Positions 15,864-23,205 of a DNA stretch of 29,917 nucleotides are shown here, piece by piece; within the stretch, counting starts at the first letter, position 1, and every line of letters starts with the position of its first letter. The DNA is from Cyanobacteria bacterium OH_CBB_238 (GTDB lineage: Bacteria; Cyanobacteriota; Vampirovibrionia; Gastranaerophilales; Gastranaerophilaceae). The DNA lies in assembly GCA_023409995.1 (NCBI GenBank), contig JAEYQN010000001.1, positions 1-29,917 of the forward strand, in the 5' to 3' direction. The notes under the pieces were generated by a model. The model did not search any database. It was not told the origin of the DNA and was given only the letters and a program-made list of their open reading frames with translations. The position numbers were made by a program, and so were the translations under genes.

Positions 15864-16348
15864 ATTTGTATAAAAAACATAACTTAATCAATAATAAATA
15901 ATTCTTTTATATTTGCCGCATGCCAATGTCAAGCAAAAAAAGCAATATTATTAACCTAAATTCATTAAATTTCCTTCATTAACGATTGTAAAAACTATTT
16001 TCACCACTTGTATTGGGGGGCATGGTCAATTGCAAAAATAAATTAATATTAAGTTCCTTGTAAAGCATGTTCTATCGTTCTAGGATTGATAACAAGTTGA
16101 GAGAAGGAAAATTAAATAATTTGGTGAGAGAGGTGATGGCTTAAGCTTTCGATAGAGAGTGGTTACTAGACAAATAAAATGACTATTAATTAAAAATCCG
16201 AATATAGATATAAATAGTTTACATTTATATAGCTATAGATTGGGATTCGGAGAAAAAGTTTAAACACAGGGAGTATTTTGAGTAGAGAGTAAGGAATTTA
16301 CTGGAGTAGGGGAAATAAAAAGATTTAGTTGGGAGAAAATCAACAAAT
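15864..16348 (+). other. Gene-free region with RNA-like dyads, possible ncRNA or decayed gene
   Basis: Nearly 490 bases without a convincing gene, between the rpmB terminator and a second clean terminator. From about 16090 the plus strand is markedly purine-rich (G far above C). Dyads include TCTATCG/CGATAGA (near 16072 and 16150) and a long hairpin at 16198-16250: CCGAAT/ATTCGG at the base, TATAG/CTATA, then ATATAAAT/ATTTATAT with a 7-base loop and one bulged side AGATTGGG. A 25-codon frame (16067-16144) without a ribosome binding site continues in phase through several stops, so a decayed gene is the alternative. I found no match to RNase P RNA, tmRNA, SRP RNA or a known riboswitch core, and no strong promoter; TTGTAA with a weak TAGGAT at 16058-16086 is the best. 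Confidence 0.45.
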
Positions 16349-16375
16349 GTTCTGTAATATACAGAACTTTTTTTT
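16349..16375 (+). terminator. Strong terminator upstream of deoB
   Basis: GTTCTGTA and TACAGAAC form a perfect 8-base stem with a 3-base loop, followed by eight T. It ends 71 bases before deoB and cannot belong to rpmB, which has its own terminator 490 bases earlier, so it implies a transcript that ends here: an ncRNA or a deoB leader attenuator. Confidence 0.85.
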
Positions 16376-16446
16376 ATTATTGTGTACAATTTTTACTATA
16401 TACTATTTATTTAAAATTAAGAATAGCCTGACAGAGGGAAGACTTT

Positions 16447-17622
16447 ATGAAAAGAGCGATTGTTATAGTTATAGACTCAATGGGCATTGGAGCATTACCA
16501 GATGCAAAAGAATTTTTAGATTTAGAATCTTGTAATACCATATGCAACATTGCCAATAGCGTTGGAGGACTTAATGCGCCAACCCTAGGAAGATTAGGTC
16601 TTGGAAATCTAGCAAACATAAAAGGAATAGAGCACAACCCATCAGCAATTGCACAATATGGGATAATGCAAGAAACATCGAAGGGCAAAGATACCACAAC
16701 TGGACATTGGGAGATGATGGGACTCATCCTTGAAAAACCATTTAAAACATATCCTGATGGTTTTAATGAACAAATATTAAACGACTTTGTGAGTGAAACA
16801 AACTGTGGTGGCTATCTCGGTAATTGTGCATCTTCGGGTACCAAAATTATTGAAGATTTACATGAGAAACATTCAGAAACAAAATTTCCAATTATATATA
16901 CAAGTGCGGATAGTGTCTTCCAGATAGCAGTAGATATAGACATTATACCAATAGAAACACTCTATAAATATTGCGAAACAGCACGCAAAATATTAGATAA
17001 TGGCTACAATGTTTCAAGAGTTATAGCAAGACCTTACAGAATAATAGATGGCAAACCAACGAGAATTTCCTCGCTTAGAAGAGATTATTCAGTTGTTCCT
17101 CACAAAGATACTTTCTGCAATGAAGTTTTAAATAATAACGGGCTTGTTATTGGTATTGGTAAAATTGAAGATATATTTGTAAAGTCAGGCATTTCGCATG
17201 CCATTCATACAGGTTCCAACACAGAAGGACTGGAACTAACATTAAAAGCTATCAAGAATGATTTAGATAAAACTCAGTTAAAAATACAAAATTGTACAGA
17301 ATCACCAGACAAAGAATTTATATTCACCAACCTTGTTGACACAGACATGTTATTTGGCCATAGGAACGATATAAAAGGTTACGCAAATGCCATAGAAGAA
17401 ATAGATGCTTTTCTTCCCCGAATATTAACATCTCTGAGAGATGACGACATGCTTATCATAACAGCAGATCATGGCTGTGACCCCACAGTACCGGGCACAG
17501 ATCATACAAGAGAACAAGTTCCTGTCATTGTTTATCACAATAAAATAGAACCTAAGCACATAGGAGTAACCGACTCTTTTACCTATGTTGCTGATGTGTT
17601 AAGAGATTGGTTGCTAGAATAA
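16447..17622 (+). CDS. deoB: Phosphopentomutase
   Basis: Interconverts ribose-1-phosphate and ribose-5-phosphate (and deoxy forms) in nucleoside salvage; alkaline-phosphatase-superfamily metalloenzyme using Mn. The 391-aa length is standard. Motifs: VIVIDSMGIGALPDA at the start (metal Asp10), GKDTTTGHWEMMG near 79-91 with the phosphorylated Thr, TSADSVFQIA near 151, LVDTDMLFGHRND near 297, ITADHGCDPT near 338 and GTDHTREQVPV near 350, which supply the remaining metal ligands. GAGGGA lies 9 bases upstream of the ATG. It stands alone rather than with deoA/deoC/punA. TATATACTAT at 16397-16406 is a possible -10 after the upstream terminator. Confidence 0.96.
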   Translation: MKRAIVIVIDSMGIGALPDAKEFLDLESCNTICNIANSVGGLNAPTLGRLGLGNLANIKGIEHNPSAIAQYGIMQETSKGKDTTTGHWEMMGLILEKPFKTYPDGFNEQILNDFVSETNCGGYLGNCASSGTKIIEDLHEKHSETKFPIIYTSADSVFQIAVDIDIIPIETLYKYCETARKILDNGYNVSRVIARPYRIIDGKPTRISSLRRDYSVVPHKDTFCNEVLNNNGLVIGIGKIEDIFVKSGISHAIHTGSNTEGLELTLKAIKNDLDKTQLKIQNCTESPDKEFIFTNLVDTDMLFGHRNDIKGYANAIEEIDAFLPRILTSLRDDDMLIITADHGCDPTVPGTDHTREQVPVIVYHNKIEPKHIGVTDSFTYVADVLRDWLLE

Positions 17623-17656
17623 TATAAATAGTCATATGGTGAAATAATTATTTTTT

Positions 17657-17665
17657 TGCTATAAT
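17657..17665 (+). promoter_or_regulatory. Extended -10 promoter for the ferredoxin gene
   Basis: TGCTATAAT is a perfect extended -10, 57 bases before the ferredoxin ATG and 35 bases after deoB. Predicted start is near 17672. The -35 has no clear match. Confidence 0.6.
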
Positions 17666-17721
17666 TTAGCTCGAAATATTAAATTATTTCTATAAGGTGG
17701 TAAATAAATAAGGAGAAAGAC

Positions 17722-17898
17722 ATGAACGTAAAAATCGAAGATGGTTGTATAGCTTGTGGCGCATGCGAATCTATATGTGATGCAGTATTTTCAGTAGAAG
17801 ATATAGCAGTTGTAAACGCTGATGCTGTAGCTGGAAATGAAGATTGTGTTAAAGAAGCTGCTGATGCTTGCCCAGTAAGCGTTATTGTTGTTGAATAA
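17722..17898 (+). CDS. [4Fe-4S] ferredoxin, 58 aa
   Basis: A small acidic electron carrier. It begins MNVKIEDGCIACGACESICD, so Cys 9, 12 and 15 give C-x2-C-x2-C, and C50-P51 (ADACPVS) is the fourth ligand of one [4Fe-4S] cluster. C19 and C42 are placed to form the disulfide that replaces the second cluster in single-cluster ferredoxins of the Thermotoga/Desulfovibrio type. AAGGAGA precedes the ATG by 6 bases, the gene has its own promoter and terminator, and the product is acidic throughout, all typical of a highly expressed ferredoxin in an anaerobe. Likely partners are hydrogenase, pyruvate:ferredoxin oxidoreductase or the flavoprotein encoded at 10703-11275; none is shown here. Confidence 0.93.
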   Translation: MNVKIEDGCIACGACESICDAVFSVEDIAVVNADAVAGNEDCVKEAADACPVSVIVVE

Positions 17899-17916
17899 GC
17901 AATAAGAATATAATAG

Positions 17917-17947
17917 AACTGCCTCAATTTGAGGCAGTTTTGTTTTA
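17917..17947 (+). terminator. Terminator of the ferredoxin gene
   Basis: AACTGCCTC and GAGGCAGTT make a 9-base stem with an AATTT loop, followed by TTGTTTT. It ends 12 bases before the nth start. Confidence 0.88.
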
Positions 17948-17958
17948 GGATCGTATTG

Positions 17959-18600
17959 ATGATAAGAAATGCAAACAAGATATTTAAAGAGTTAAGAGCG
18001 GCAAATCTTCCACAGACTGAATTTGTTAAATTCAATGAAAATATAAAAAACCCATATATAGTTCTAATAGGCTGTATTCTTTCTCTACGTACAAACGATA
18101 AAACAACATACCCGGCAACATTACGAATGCTGGAATTAGCAAAAACACCAGAAGAAATGTCTAAAATAAGCGTTGAAACTCTTGAAAAAGCCATTTATCC
18201 AGTAGGATTTTATAAAACTAAAGCAAAACAAATTATAGAATTATCAAAAGAACTCTATACTAAATATAATTCTATTGTTCCAAATTCAATAGAAGAGCTA
18301 ATAAAGTTTAAAGGAGTAGGGCGCAAAACTGCTAATTTAGTCTTAGCTAAAGGCTACGGGCTTCCAGCTATTTGTGTTGACGTGCATGTTCACAGAATAT
18401 CAAATAGGATGGGTCTTGTTAAGACAAAAAGCCCAGATGAAACAGAATTAGAGCTAAAAAAAAATCTACCCCTTAAATATTGGATAGATTCAAATACCCT
18501 ATTAGTAACATTTGGTCAAAATATCTGTAAACCGATTAATCCCAAATGCCCTTCCTGTTCCGTTAAAAGCTACTGTGACCTTTATAAGTCTAGCTTTTAA
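17959..18600 (+). CDS. nth: Endonuclease III-type DNA glycosylase/AP lyase
   Basis: Base-excision repair enzyme removing oxidised pyrimidines. With the start at 17959 it is 213 aa. The helix-hairpin-helix is FKGVGRKTANLVLA (117-130) with catalytic Lys123, followed by Asp141 in CVDVHVHRISNRMG. The [4Fe-4S] cluster ligands are C190-x6-C197-x2-C200-x5-C206. The segment usually LSAQTTD in E. coli reads LSLRTNDKTT (41-50), a variant seen in other lineages. The frame is open further upstream to 17929, but that would start inside the ferredoxin terminator; the ATG at 17959 has AGGA 9 bases before it. The 3' end overlaps the convergent small gene by 11 bases. Confidence 0.93.
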   Translation: MIRNANKIFKELRAANLPQTEFVKFNENIKNPYIVLIGCILSLRTNDKTTYPATLRMLELAKTPEEMSKISVETLEKAIYPVGFYKTKAKQIIELSKELYTKYNSIVPNSIEELIKFKGVGRKTANLVLAKGYGLPAICVDVHVHRISNRMGLVKTKSPDETELELKKNLPLKYWIDSNTLLVTFGQNICKPINPKCPSCSVKSYCDLYKSSF

Positions 18601-18868
18601 CAACACTTGATACAAAATTCATAATTCCAAAAATAGAATCTTTGACAAATGATGTAGCTAATTTTGAAATAGGCTGACTATCAACGTAGTCAAATGCTAC
18701 ATAGATAGGGTCAACTGAATTTCTAAATCTCATTCTAGAATCATTTTGATCAAAAACTTCAGAATTAAATGAATTATTATTATTTTGATTAGCTTGTCTT
18801 CTTAATGATGAAAATTGACCATTTCCACCTGAATTATTTTGTGTGTTTGCTGCTGCTGCGATTGACAT
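18590..18868 (-). CDS. Unrecognised N/Q-rich 92-aa protein
   Basis: Function unknown. Residues 8-45 are low-complexity Asn/Gln/Ser (NTQNNSGGNGQFSS, then NQNNNNSFNSEVFDQND); a mid part reads RMRFRNSVDPIYVAFDYVDS, and the C-terminal FVKDSIFGIMNFVSSVVKS can form an amphipathic or weakly hydrophobic helix. AAGGA stands 9 bases before the ATG, which supports translation. It converges on nth with overlapping ends. The 19-base tandem TATATAC element at 18895-18913 lies just upstream, and a TATAAT at 18965-18970 is farther out. There is no signal peptide of normal form. It might be a small lineage-specific surface or regulatory protein. Confidence 0.6.
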   Translation of the reverse strand: MSIAAAANTQNNSGGNGQFSSLRRQANQNNNNSFNSEVFDQNDSRMRFRNSVDPIYVAFDYVDSQPISKLATSFVKDSIFGIMNFVSSVVKS

Positions 18869-18894
18869 ATCTCTAGTTCCTTGATTACTCTCTA

Positions 18895-18913
18895 TGTATA
18901 TATAAAGTATATA
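18895..18913 (-). promoter_or_regulatory. Tandem TATATAC element, 11-base period (copy 1)
   Basis: On the minus strand TATATACTTTATATATACA holds two TATATAC units exactly one helical turn apart, 27 bases upstream of the small N/Q-rich gene. It matches the element at 24488-24506 at 18 of 19 positions. It could be an operator, or simply an AT-rich -10 region. Confidence 0.35.
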
Positions 18914-19018
18914 TTTTAAAATTAATTGCTTTTTTATTAGCTAAATATTAAGAGTTGTAAATATATTATAGAATATTGAAATAATCCTGTTTCTCAGCTC
19001 TAACAAATATTTCGCATT

Positions 19019-19046
19019 AAAAAAGGGTGATATTAATCACCCTTTT
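19019..19046 (-). terminator. Terminator of the ribbon-helix-helix gene
   Basis: AAAAGGGTGAT and ATCACCCTTTT (plus strand 19021-19031 and 19036-19046) form an 11-base stem with a 4-base loop; on the minus strand it ends in six T. It lies 17 bases after the gene's stop. Confidence 0.88.
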
Positions 19047-19063
19047 AATCAAATTTTATTTAT

Positions 19064-19252
19064 CTAATCAAGTAGTTGTTCTAGTATAGATGCATTTTTA
19101 ATTGCTAATGTGTTATCTCTAACTTGGTTTCTGTGAATGTATGTTCTTAGCGCTTCTCTAATTAATTCACTTCTAGAACGATTTTCGTTATCTGCAACTT
19201 TGTCAATTTCCCCTAAAAATCTTTCGGGCATTGAAATTAGTACTCTGGCCAT
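19064..19252 (-). CDS. Ribbon-helix-helix (CopG/Arc-type) DNA-binding protein
   Basis: A 62-aa regulator of the MetJ/Arc/CopG fold. MARVLISMPERFLGEIDKVA supplies the N-terminal strand and first helix, and NRSRSELIREALRTYI (24-39) is the typical second helix after the S-R-S-E turn. Dimers of this family insert the paired strands into the major groove. The start at 19252 has AAAGGAG 6 bases upstream; the frame is open further to 19369 but without a signal and with a hydrophobic, non-family extension. No toxin partner is adjacent, so it is more likely a stand-alone regulator than an antitoxin. Direct AAATATT repeats at 19345-19361 and one TATATAC at 19331-19337 are possible self-binding sites. 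Confidence 0.85.
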   Translation of the reverse strand: MARVLISMPERFLGEIDKVADNENRSRSELIREALRTYIHRNQVRDNTLAIKNASILEQLLD

Positions 19253-19597
19253 AATGTCTCCTTTGGTTAAATTTGTTTTATCTGCTCTTGTTTTTATAAA
19301 CGAAAATAGAAAATAAAAATTGACTACGAAGTATATATTCAATAAATATTTAGCAATATTTCTTAACACTTAATACCCAAAACATAGTCCATACTTAAAT
19401 GTAATGAAATAAATTTTCTGTGTATCCATCTTATTAAGAAGGTAATTATACAACCTTTAAGAGAACGTCTATGATAGTTTACCAATAGAACAACTAATTA
19501 TTTCTTATATGGTAATGTAAAGATTATGTAACATCTGCAAAAAAAAATTAAAGATTTACTCAAATAATACAGATATTAATAATGTAAGTAATAGGGT
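19253..19597. other. Divergent intergenic region, 345 bases
   Basis: No gene seen. It separates the minus-strand ribbon-helix-helix gene from the plus-strand muramidase. It holds AAATATT-gct-AAATATT on the minus strand (19345-19361) and ATGTAA hexamers at 19399, 19515, 19526 and 19582, two of them 11 bases apart. No convincing -35/-10 pair was found for the muramidase gene. Confidence 0.5.
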
Positions 19598-21667
19598 ATG
19601 GGTACATCTATGATTATCAATGACATCAAGAAAAAACTGGCAGAAGTTTTAGGACTGGGGACGTCTTCAAACACAGTTGAACAATTACAAAGCAATTTTG
19701 CTAATAGTATTTTTGAAGGTGACACAAAAGAAGATTATGTTAACTCCATTATGAGTGCTAATTCCATATTTGCTGGTTCTGTGAGCAAAAATGAAATACA
19801 AAACCTCGCTGAAGACTATTTTGATTCAATAGATACAAATAATGATGGAAAAATTCAGTCAACTGAAGTTGAAACTAAGTCATCATCTTCTTCATCAAAA
19901 TCTGGTAAATCTGCAACTCAAGCAGATTCAGTAATGTCCTCTGATGATTTAGATGGAATAAATCTAAAAAGTTTCAAAGATTTATTTGCAAAAGATAGCA
20001 AATTAGTTTCATCAAATAAAAGTTTACAAAATGCGATAAGCCAAGATTCAAATGGAAGCCTCTACAATTCTGCGTTAGAAGGATATTTTAGCTCAGTCGA
20101 TACTGATGGAGATGGCAAATTAAGCAAAGATGAATTAAGTAGTATTACTGGACTAGATGGGGATTCATCAAGCGTTTCCGATCTTGAATTAAAATTCATG
20201 CTGTCTTCAATATCTACCGGACTATATGAAGGTCTAGGAAATAAAGCCAGAACTGAGAACGAAGAAGCTGCAAAAGTTGCAGCCAAAGAAGCTGCCAGCA
20301 AAGCAGCATCGTCCGGCGGCTCATCCAACTCAGGTGCAGTAGGCGGAAGCGGATCATCAGGTGGTAGTGGTAAAAGCAGCGCCTCATCAGGAAGTAAAAA
20401 CAGTTCAGCTGCTTCTAAACCAACAACAAAAGAAGATATACAAAAAGAAATAGAAACAAAAGAAACAGAAAAAGGAGAAGTAAAAACAAAATCAGAAGAA
20501 GAAATCAAAGACATAGAAACTGAAACTGATAAACAAGTAAAAGAATCTATGGAAAAGAATAAAGTCGATGAAAAATTAAAAAAGGAGTACGAAGAACAAA
20601 AACAAAAACTTGAACAAGAAATAACAAAACAAAATAGTGAAATAAATACACAAACAGGAATTATACAAGATTGTAAAGCAACAATTAGTGCAAAAGAAAG
20701 CGCTATAAGCTCTGTAACCTCACAAATCGATACTCTTAACGGTCAACTTGCATCAATTGTGGACTCTGGTGATCCAGAGAAAGACCAAGGAAATGCCGCT
20801 CAACGTGAGTCTATTAGCTCAAAAATTAGCAACTTAGAATCTGAAAAACAAAAACTAGAAGAAGAAAAACAAAATGCTGAAAATGACCTAACTAAGGCTG
20901 AAAAAGCTAAAGCAGATGCTGAGAAGTCAAAAGCAGATGCAGAAAAAGAAAAGTCAAACCTGCTTCAAACAATGGCTGATAAAAACCCGAATTCCGGGCT
21001 TAAAAAGGTGGTAGAAGATACTGCAAAAATTCGCCAAGAATCACAAACTAAAATAAGTGATTTAAAAGCAGAAACTGAAAGCAAAGTAAATGAACTAGAC
21101 AGTAATATTCAAGAACTAAAAACTCAATTAGCGCAGGTTGAACAGAAAGAAAAAACAGATCCTATTATTGCCAAAAATAGTGAGTTTGATGTAAATTTTG
21201 ATGACATGCTAGGTCAAGTACTTGGGTACGAAGGCGGATTCTCGAATAACCCAAATGACAAAGGAGGCAGAACAAACTTCGGTATCACAGAATCAACCTA
21301 TAGAGCTTTCAAAGGAGACAACAGTGCCAATGTAGAAAATATTACACCAGAAGAGGCTAAAGAAATATATTATAAAAATTACTATGAAGCCTCTGGCGCT
21401 GCAGATATAGCACAAACAAATCCTAAACTGGCATTTGCAGTATTTGATGCATCAGTAAATCATGGTGTGGGAGCTGCAAAGAAAATGCTTGATGCATCAG
21501 GTGGCGATGTAAATACATTTATGGAACTTAGAAAACAGAAGTATGTTAACATCGTTGCAAATAATTCAACTCAAGGAGTTTTTGCAGAAGGGTGGCAAAA
21601 TAGATGGAACAACGTTTATAAATATATTGACCCATCTCATGTATATGAAAATTACATAGGCGCATAG
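19598..21667 (+). CDS. EF-hand / coiled-coil / GH108 muramidase fusion
   Basis: A 689-aa protein. Two canonical EF-hand loops, D79-x-N81-x-D83-G...E90 and D168-x-D170-x-D172-G...E179, predict calcium binding. Ser/Gly-rich linkers occupy about 94-110 and 234-274. Residues ~275-515 are a long Glu/Lys/Gln-rich coiled coil, including the AEKAKADAEKSKADAEKEKS repeat. Residues ~530-680 are a glycoside hydrolase 108 domain: VLGYEGGFSNNPNDKGGRTN, then FGIT, with E545 as the expected catalytic Glu, and a C-terminal PG-binding-3-like part (LAFAVFDASVNHGVGAA). GH108 enzymes are phage-type N-acetylmuramidases. No Sec signal peptide or membrane helix is seen. An in-frame ATG at 19610 is an equally possible start. 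It may be a phage tail-associated or secreted lysozyme; the calcium-sensing part is unusual. Confidence 0.85.
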   Translation: MGTSMIINDIKKKLAEVLGLGTSSNTVEQLQSNFANSIFEGDTKEDYVNSIMSANSIFAGSVSKNEIQNLAEDYFDSIDTNNDGKIQSTEVETKSSSSSSKSGKSATQADSVMSSDDLDGINLKSFKDLFAKDSKLVSSNKSLQNAISQDSNGSLYNSALEGYFSSVDTDGDGKLSKDELSSITGLDGDSSSVSDLELKFMLSSISTGLYEGLGNKARTENEEAAKVAAKEAASKAASSGGSSNSGAVGGSGSSGGSGKSSASSGSKNSSAASKPTTKEDIQKEIETKETEKGEVKTKSEEEIKDIETETDKQVKESMEKNKVDEKLKKEYEEQKQKLEQEITKQNSEINTQTGIIQDCKATISAKESAISSVTSQIDTLNGQLASIVDSGDPEKDQGNAAQRESISSKISNLESEKQKLEEEKQNAENDLTKAEKAKADAEKSKADAEKEKSNLLQTMADKNPNSGLKKVVEDTAKIRQESQTKISDLKAETESKVNELDSNIQELKTQLAQVEQKEKTDPIIAKNSEFDVNFDDMLGQVLGYEGGFSNNPNDKGGRTNFGITESTYRAFKGDNSANVENITPEEAKEIYYKNYYEASGAADIAQTNPKLAFAVFDASVNHGVGAAKKMLDASGGDVNTFMELRKQKYVNIVANNSTQGVFAEGWQNRWNNVYKYIDPSHVYENYIGA

Positions 21668-21697
21668 AAAAAAGGAGTTCAATTGAACTCCTTTTTT
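21668..21697. terminator. Perfect 30-base palindromic bidirectional terminator
   Basis: AAAAAAGGAGTTC, centre AATT, GAACTCCTTTTTT. It starts right after the muramidase TAG and ends 7 bases from the convergent gene's stop, so it serves both strands. Confidence 0.92.
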
Positions 21698-21703
21698 AAT
21701 TTA

Positions 21704-22063
21704 CTATAGAGAAGACCTTAGATTTGCTATATTTGATTCTATTTCAAGAAGTTTTTGTTTTATATCTTCACTACCAGTTAAAATAAACTCTCTAACTGCT
21801 CTATTTTGACTTTGTTCAAGATACAATATTTGCTCTTTTACTATTTTGTCATGTTGTTTTTTTTCAATTGATGCCTGCTCTTTTTGGTAAGCTTCAGTTG
21901 AAGAAATATCAGTTAAGCTTGCATCTATTACTTTATAACAACCTTTATTTATAATTTCGCAGTGTTGTTGCTCTGTTATTTCAATATAAGGAGACTCGGG
22001 AATATCTGTGACAGCCCAATAATCTACGATGTTTCCATTTATATCATATAAGACTTTAACCAT
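21704..22063 (-). CDS. Small protein paired with tail-fibre-like gene (possible assembly partner)
   Basis: A 119-aa protein. It begins MVKVLYDINGNIVDYWAV, then a short 'ESPYIEITEQQH' strand segment; about residues 58-119 are charged helix (EAYQKEQASIEKKQHDKIVKEQ...). That plan, a short beta N-terminus followed by a helical tail, directly after a tail-fibre-like gene, is common for phage tail-fibre assembly or attachment proteins; the call depends on position. Its ATG overlaps the upstream stop in TAATG and AGGAGA precedes it, so the two genes are coupled. It ends at the shared palindromic terminator. Confidence 0.5.
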   Translation of the reverse strand: MVKVLYDINGNIVDYWAVTDIPESPYIEITEQQHCEIINKGCYKVIDASLTDISSTEAYQKEQASIEKKQHDKIVKEQILYLEQSQNRAVREFILTGSEDIKQKLLEIESNIANLRSSL

Positions 22064-23028
22064 TATGCATCTCCTTTTAATCTATAAAATTTTGTTTCAA
22101 TATTTGAACCACTTCCGGTGACTTTGTAATAATAGTCTTTAGGTATAGGTATGATGAATTGAAGAGTATTATTCGTATCAGTTAAATAACTGTATGCTAC
22201 TGTATTTCCTAGTGCAGAAGTTGTTCCAATTTGTACAGAAAAGTTTTTATTATCACTTAAGTATCCTCGTACAAATAATAGACCATTTGTTGCCGCTGTA
22301 TATAAAGTATTCCACACTATTGTGGTACTTGTTGAGTAATCACAAATTGAATTTGAAGAAATTACACCTCGTCCACTAGCTTTAAGATGAGCTAAACTTC
22401 CATCAACAGCAACGCTATTAGAGTTAATGTTATAACCATTTTGGTTAAATGGAAATATTTTCAACGTTTTTACTGAGTTATTTTCTATTTCTACTGAACC
22501 AACAGGAACCAGCAAAAATTCGTTCCAGCTACTTCCATCATATTTCCCAACAAAAATAGGCTCTTTAGAAGAATTTACCCATATATCATTTTCAAGTGGC
22601 GAAGTTGGTACTGCATTTTGAGCATATATTGTATTTTTGTAATGTTGAGTAACTCCATCAGTTGTTACGAAAATATTATGAACTCCATCATTAAAAGAAG
22701 AGCAGTTTATTGCTGGTACAGATGAAATAGTTGACGTATTTCCCTTATAATCTGTCAGTGTAAATGAAGAATTAAAATAAACAATATTAGACGCTGTAGT
22801 TAAAAGGGTGCCACTGGCTTCGTTAACACAAAATTTAGTCCTTCCTTCCTTCAATAATTGAGTTGATTCATTGAGCTTTGTCTGTAAATCAGTAACATCT
22901 AAACTTGTTGAACTCAAACCAGTATTCAATTCGGTAAAATATTCAGCAACTTTTGAAAAGTTAGAATTTACTTCATTGGCTTTGGCTTTTGTTCCAGGTA
23001 CAAATGTGTATGGTATTTTATATGCCAT
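22063..23028 (-). CDS. Phage tail-fibre-like protein
   Basis: A 321-aa protein. The N-terminal IPYTFVPGTKAKANEVNSNF, then SKVAEYF, is the 'F-x-x-G-x-x-A-x-A-x-x-V-N-x-N-F' motif that opens many phage tail-fibre and structural proteins. A coiled coil follows (TDLQTKLNESTQLLKEG, about 45-62), then a Ser/Thr/Asn-rich beta region. The block near 140-155 (AQNAVPTSPLENDIWVN) and FVGKYDGSSWNEFLLVPVGS resemble tail-fibre segments that name the sample/ligand sheet. The C-terminus is a beta-sandwich-like domain. AAAGGAAA precedes the ATG. There are no other virion genes in view, so it may be a prophage remnant or a domesticated adhesin. Confidence 0.6.
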   Translation of the reverse strand: MAYKIPYTFVPGTKAKANEVNSNFSKVAEYFTELNTGLSSTSLDVTDLQTKLNESTQLLKEGRTKFCVNEASGTLLTTASNIVYFNSSFTLTDYKGNTSTISSVPAINCSSFNDGVHNIFVTTDGVTQHYKNTIYAQNAVPTSPLENDIWVNSSKEPIFVGKYDGSSWNEFLLVPVGSVEIENNSVKTLKIFPFNQNGYNINSNSVAVDGSLAHLKASGRGVISSNSICDYSTSTTIVWNTLYTAATNGLLFVRGYLSDNKNFSVQIGTTSALGNTVAYSYLTDTNNTLQFIIPIPKDYYYKVTGSGSNIETKFYRLKGDA

Positions 23029-23086
23029 AAATTTCCTTTCTTGTATTAAGCTTACGAATCAAATATCCCATAACTAGTTAAAGAAA

Positions 23087-23095
23087 TTTATAGCA
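23087..23095 (-). promoter_or_regulatory. Extended -10 promoter before the tail-fibre-like gene
   Basis: The minus strand reads TGCTATAAA, an extended -10, 59 bases before the ATG at 23028. The -35 is not clear. Confidence 0.4.
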
Positions 23096-23205
23096 AAGAG
23101 TGGAGAGAATCCCACAGAAATTCATACTAAGCAAATAGTACCATTACTCAAATAAATATTTGTAACTGATTTAATAAAAATTATGGTAATTAATAGTCCC
23201 GAGAA

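Noticed and set aside
16067..16348. RNase P RNA, tmRNA, SRP RNA or a known riboswitch
   Set aside because: No GAGGAAAGTCC-like P4 core, no TCCACCA-type end or tag frame, no GGAAGNA SRP loop, and no purine, TPP or SAM riboswitch core was seen.
16329..16535. 68-codon plus-strand frame upstream of deoB
   Set aside because: Runs through the terminator at 16349-16375 and into deoB in another frame; deoB has the good ribosome binding site.
19064..19252. Toxin-antitoxin module
   Set aside because: Both neighbours were checked; neither resembles a RelE/ParE, MazF or other toxin, so the regulator is treated as stand-alone.
19064..19369. Longer ribbon-helix-helix protein starting at 19369
   Set aside because: The additional 39 residues are hydrophobic and not family-like; AAAGGAG before the ATG at 19252 fixes the start there.
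20062..20514. 150-codon minus-strand frame rich in Ser, Leu and Pro
   Set aside because: Antisense to the Ser/Gly-rich and EF-hand part of the muramidase; its composition mirrors the repeated codons of the real gene and it has no ribosome binding site.
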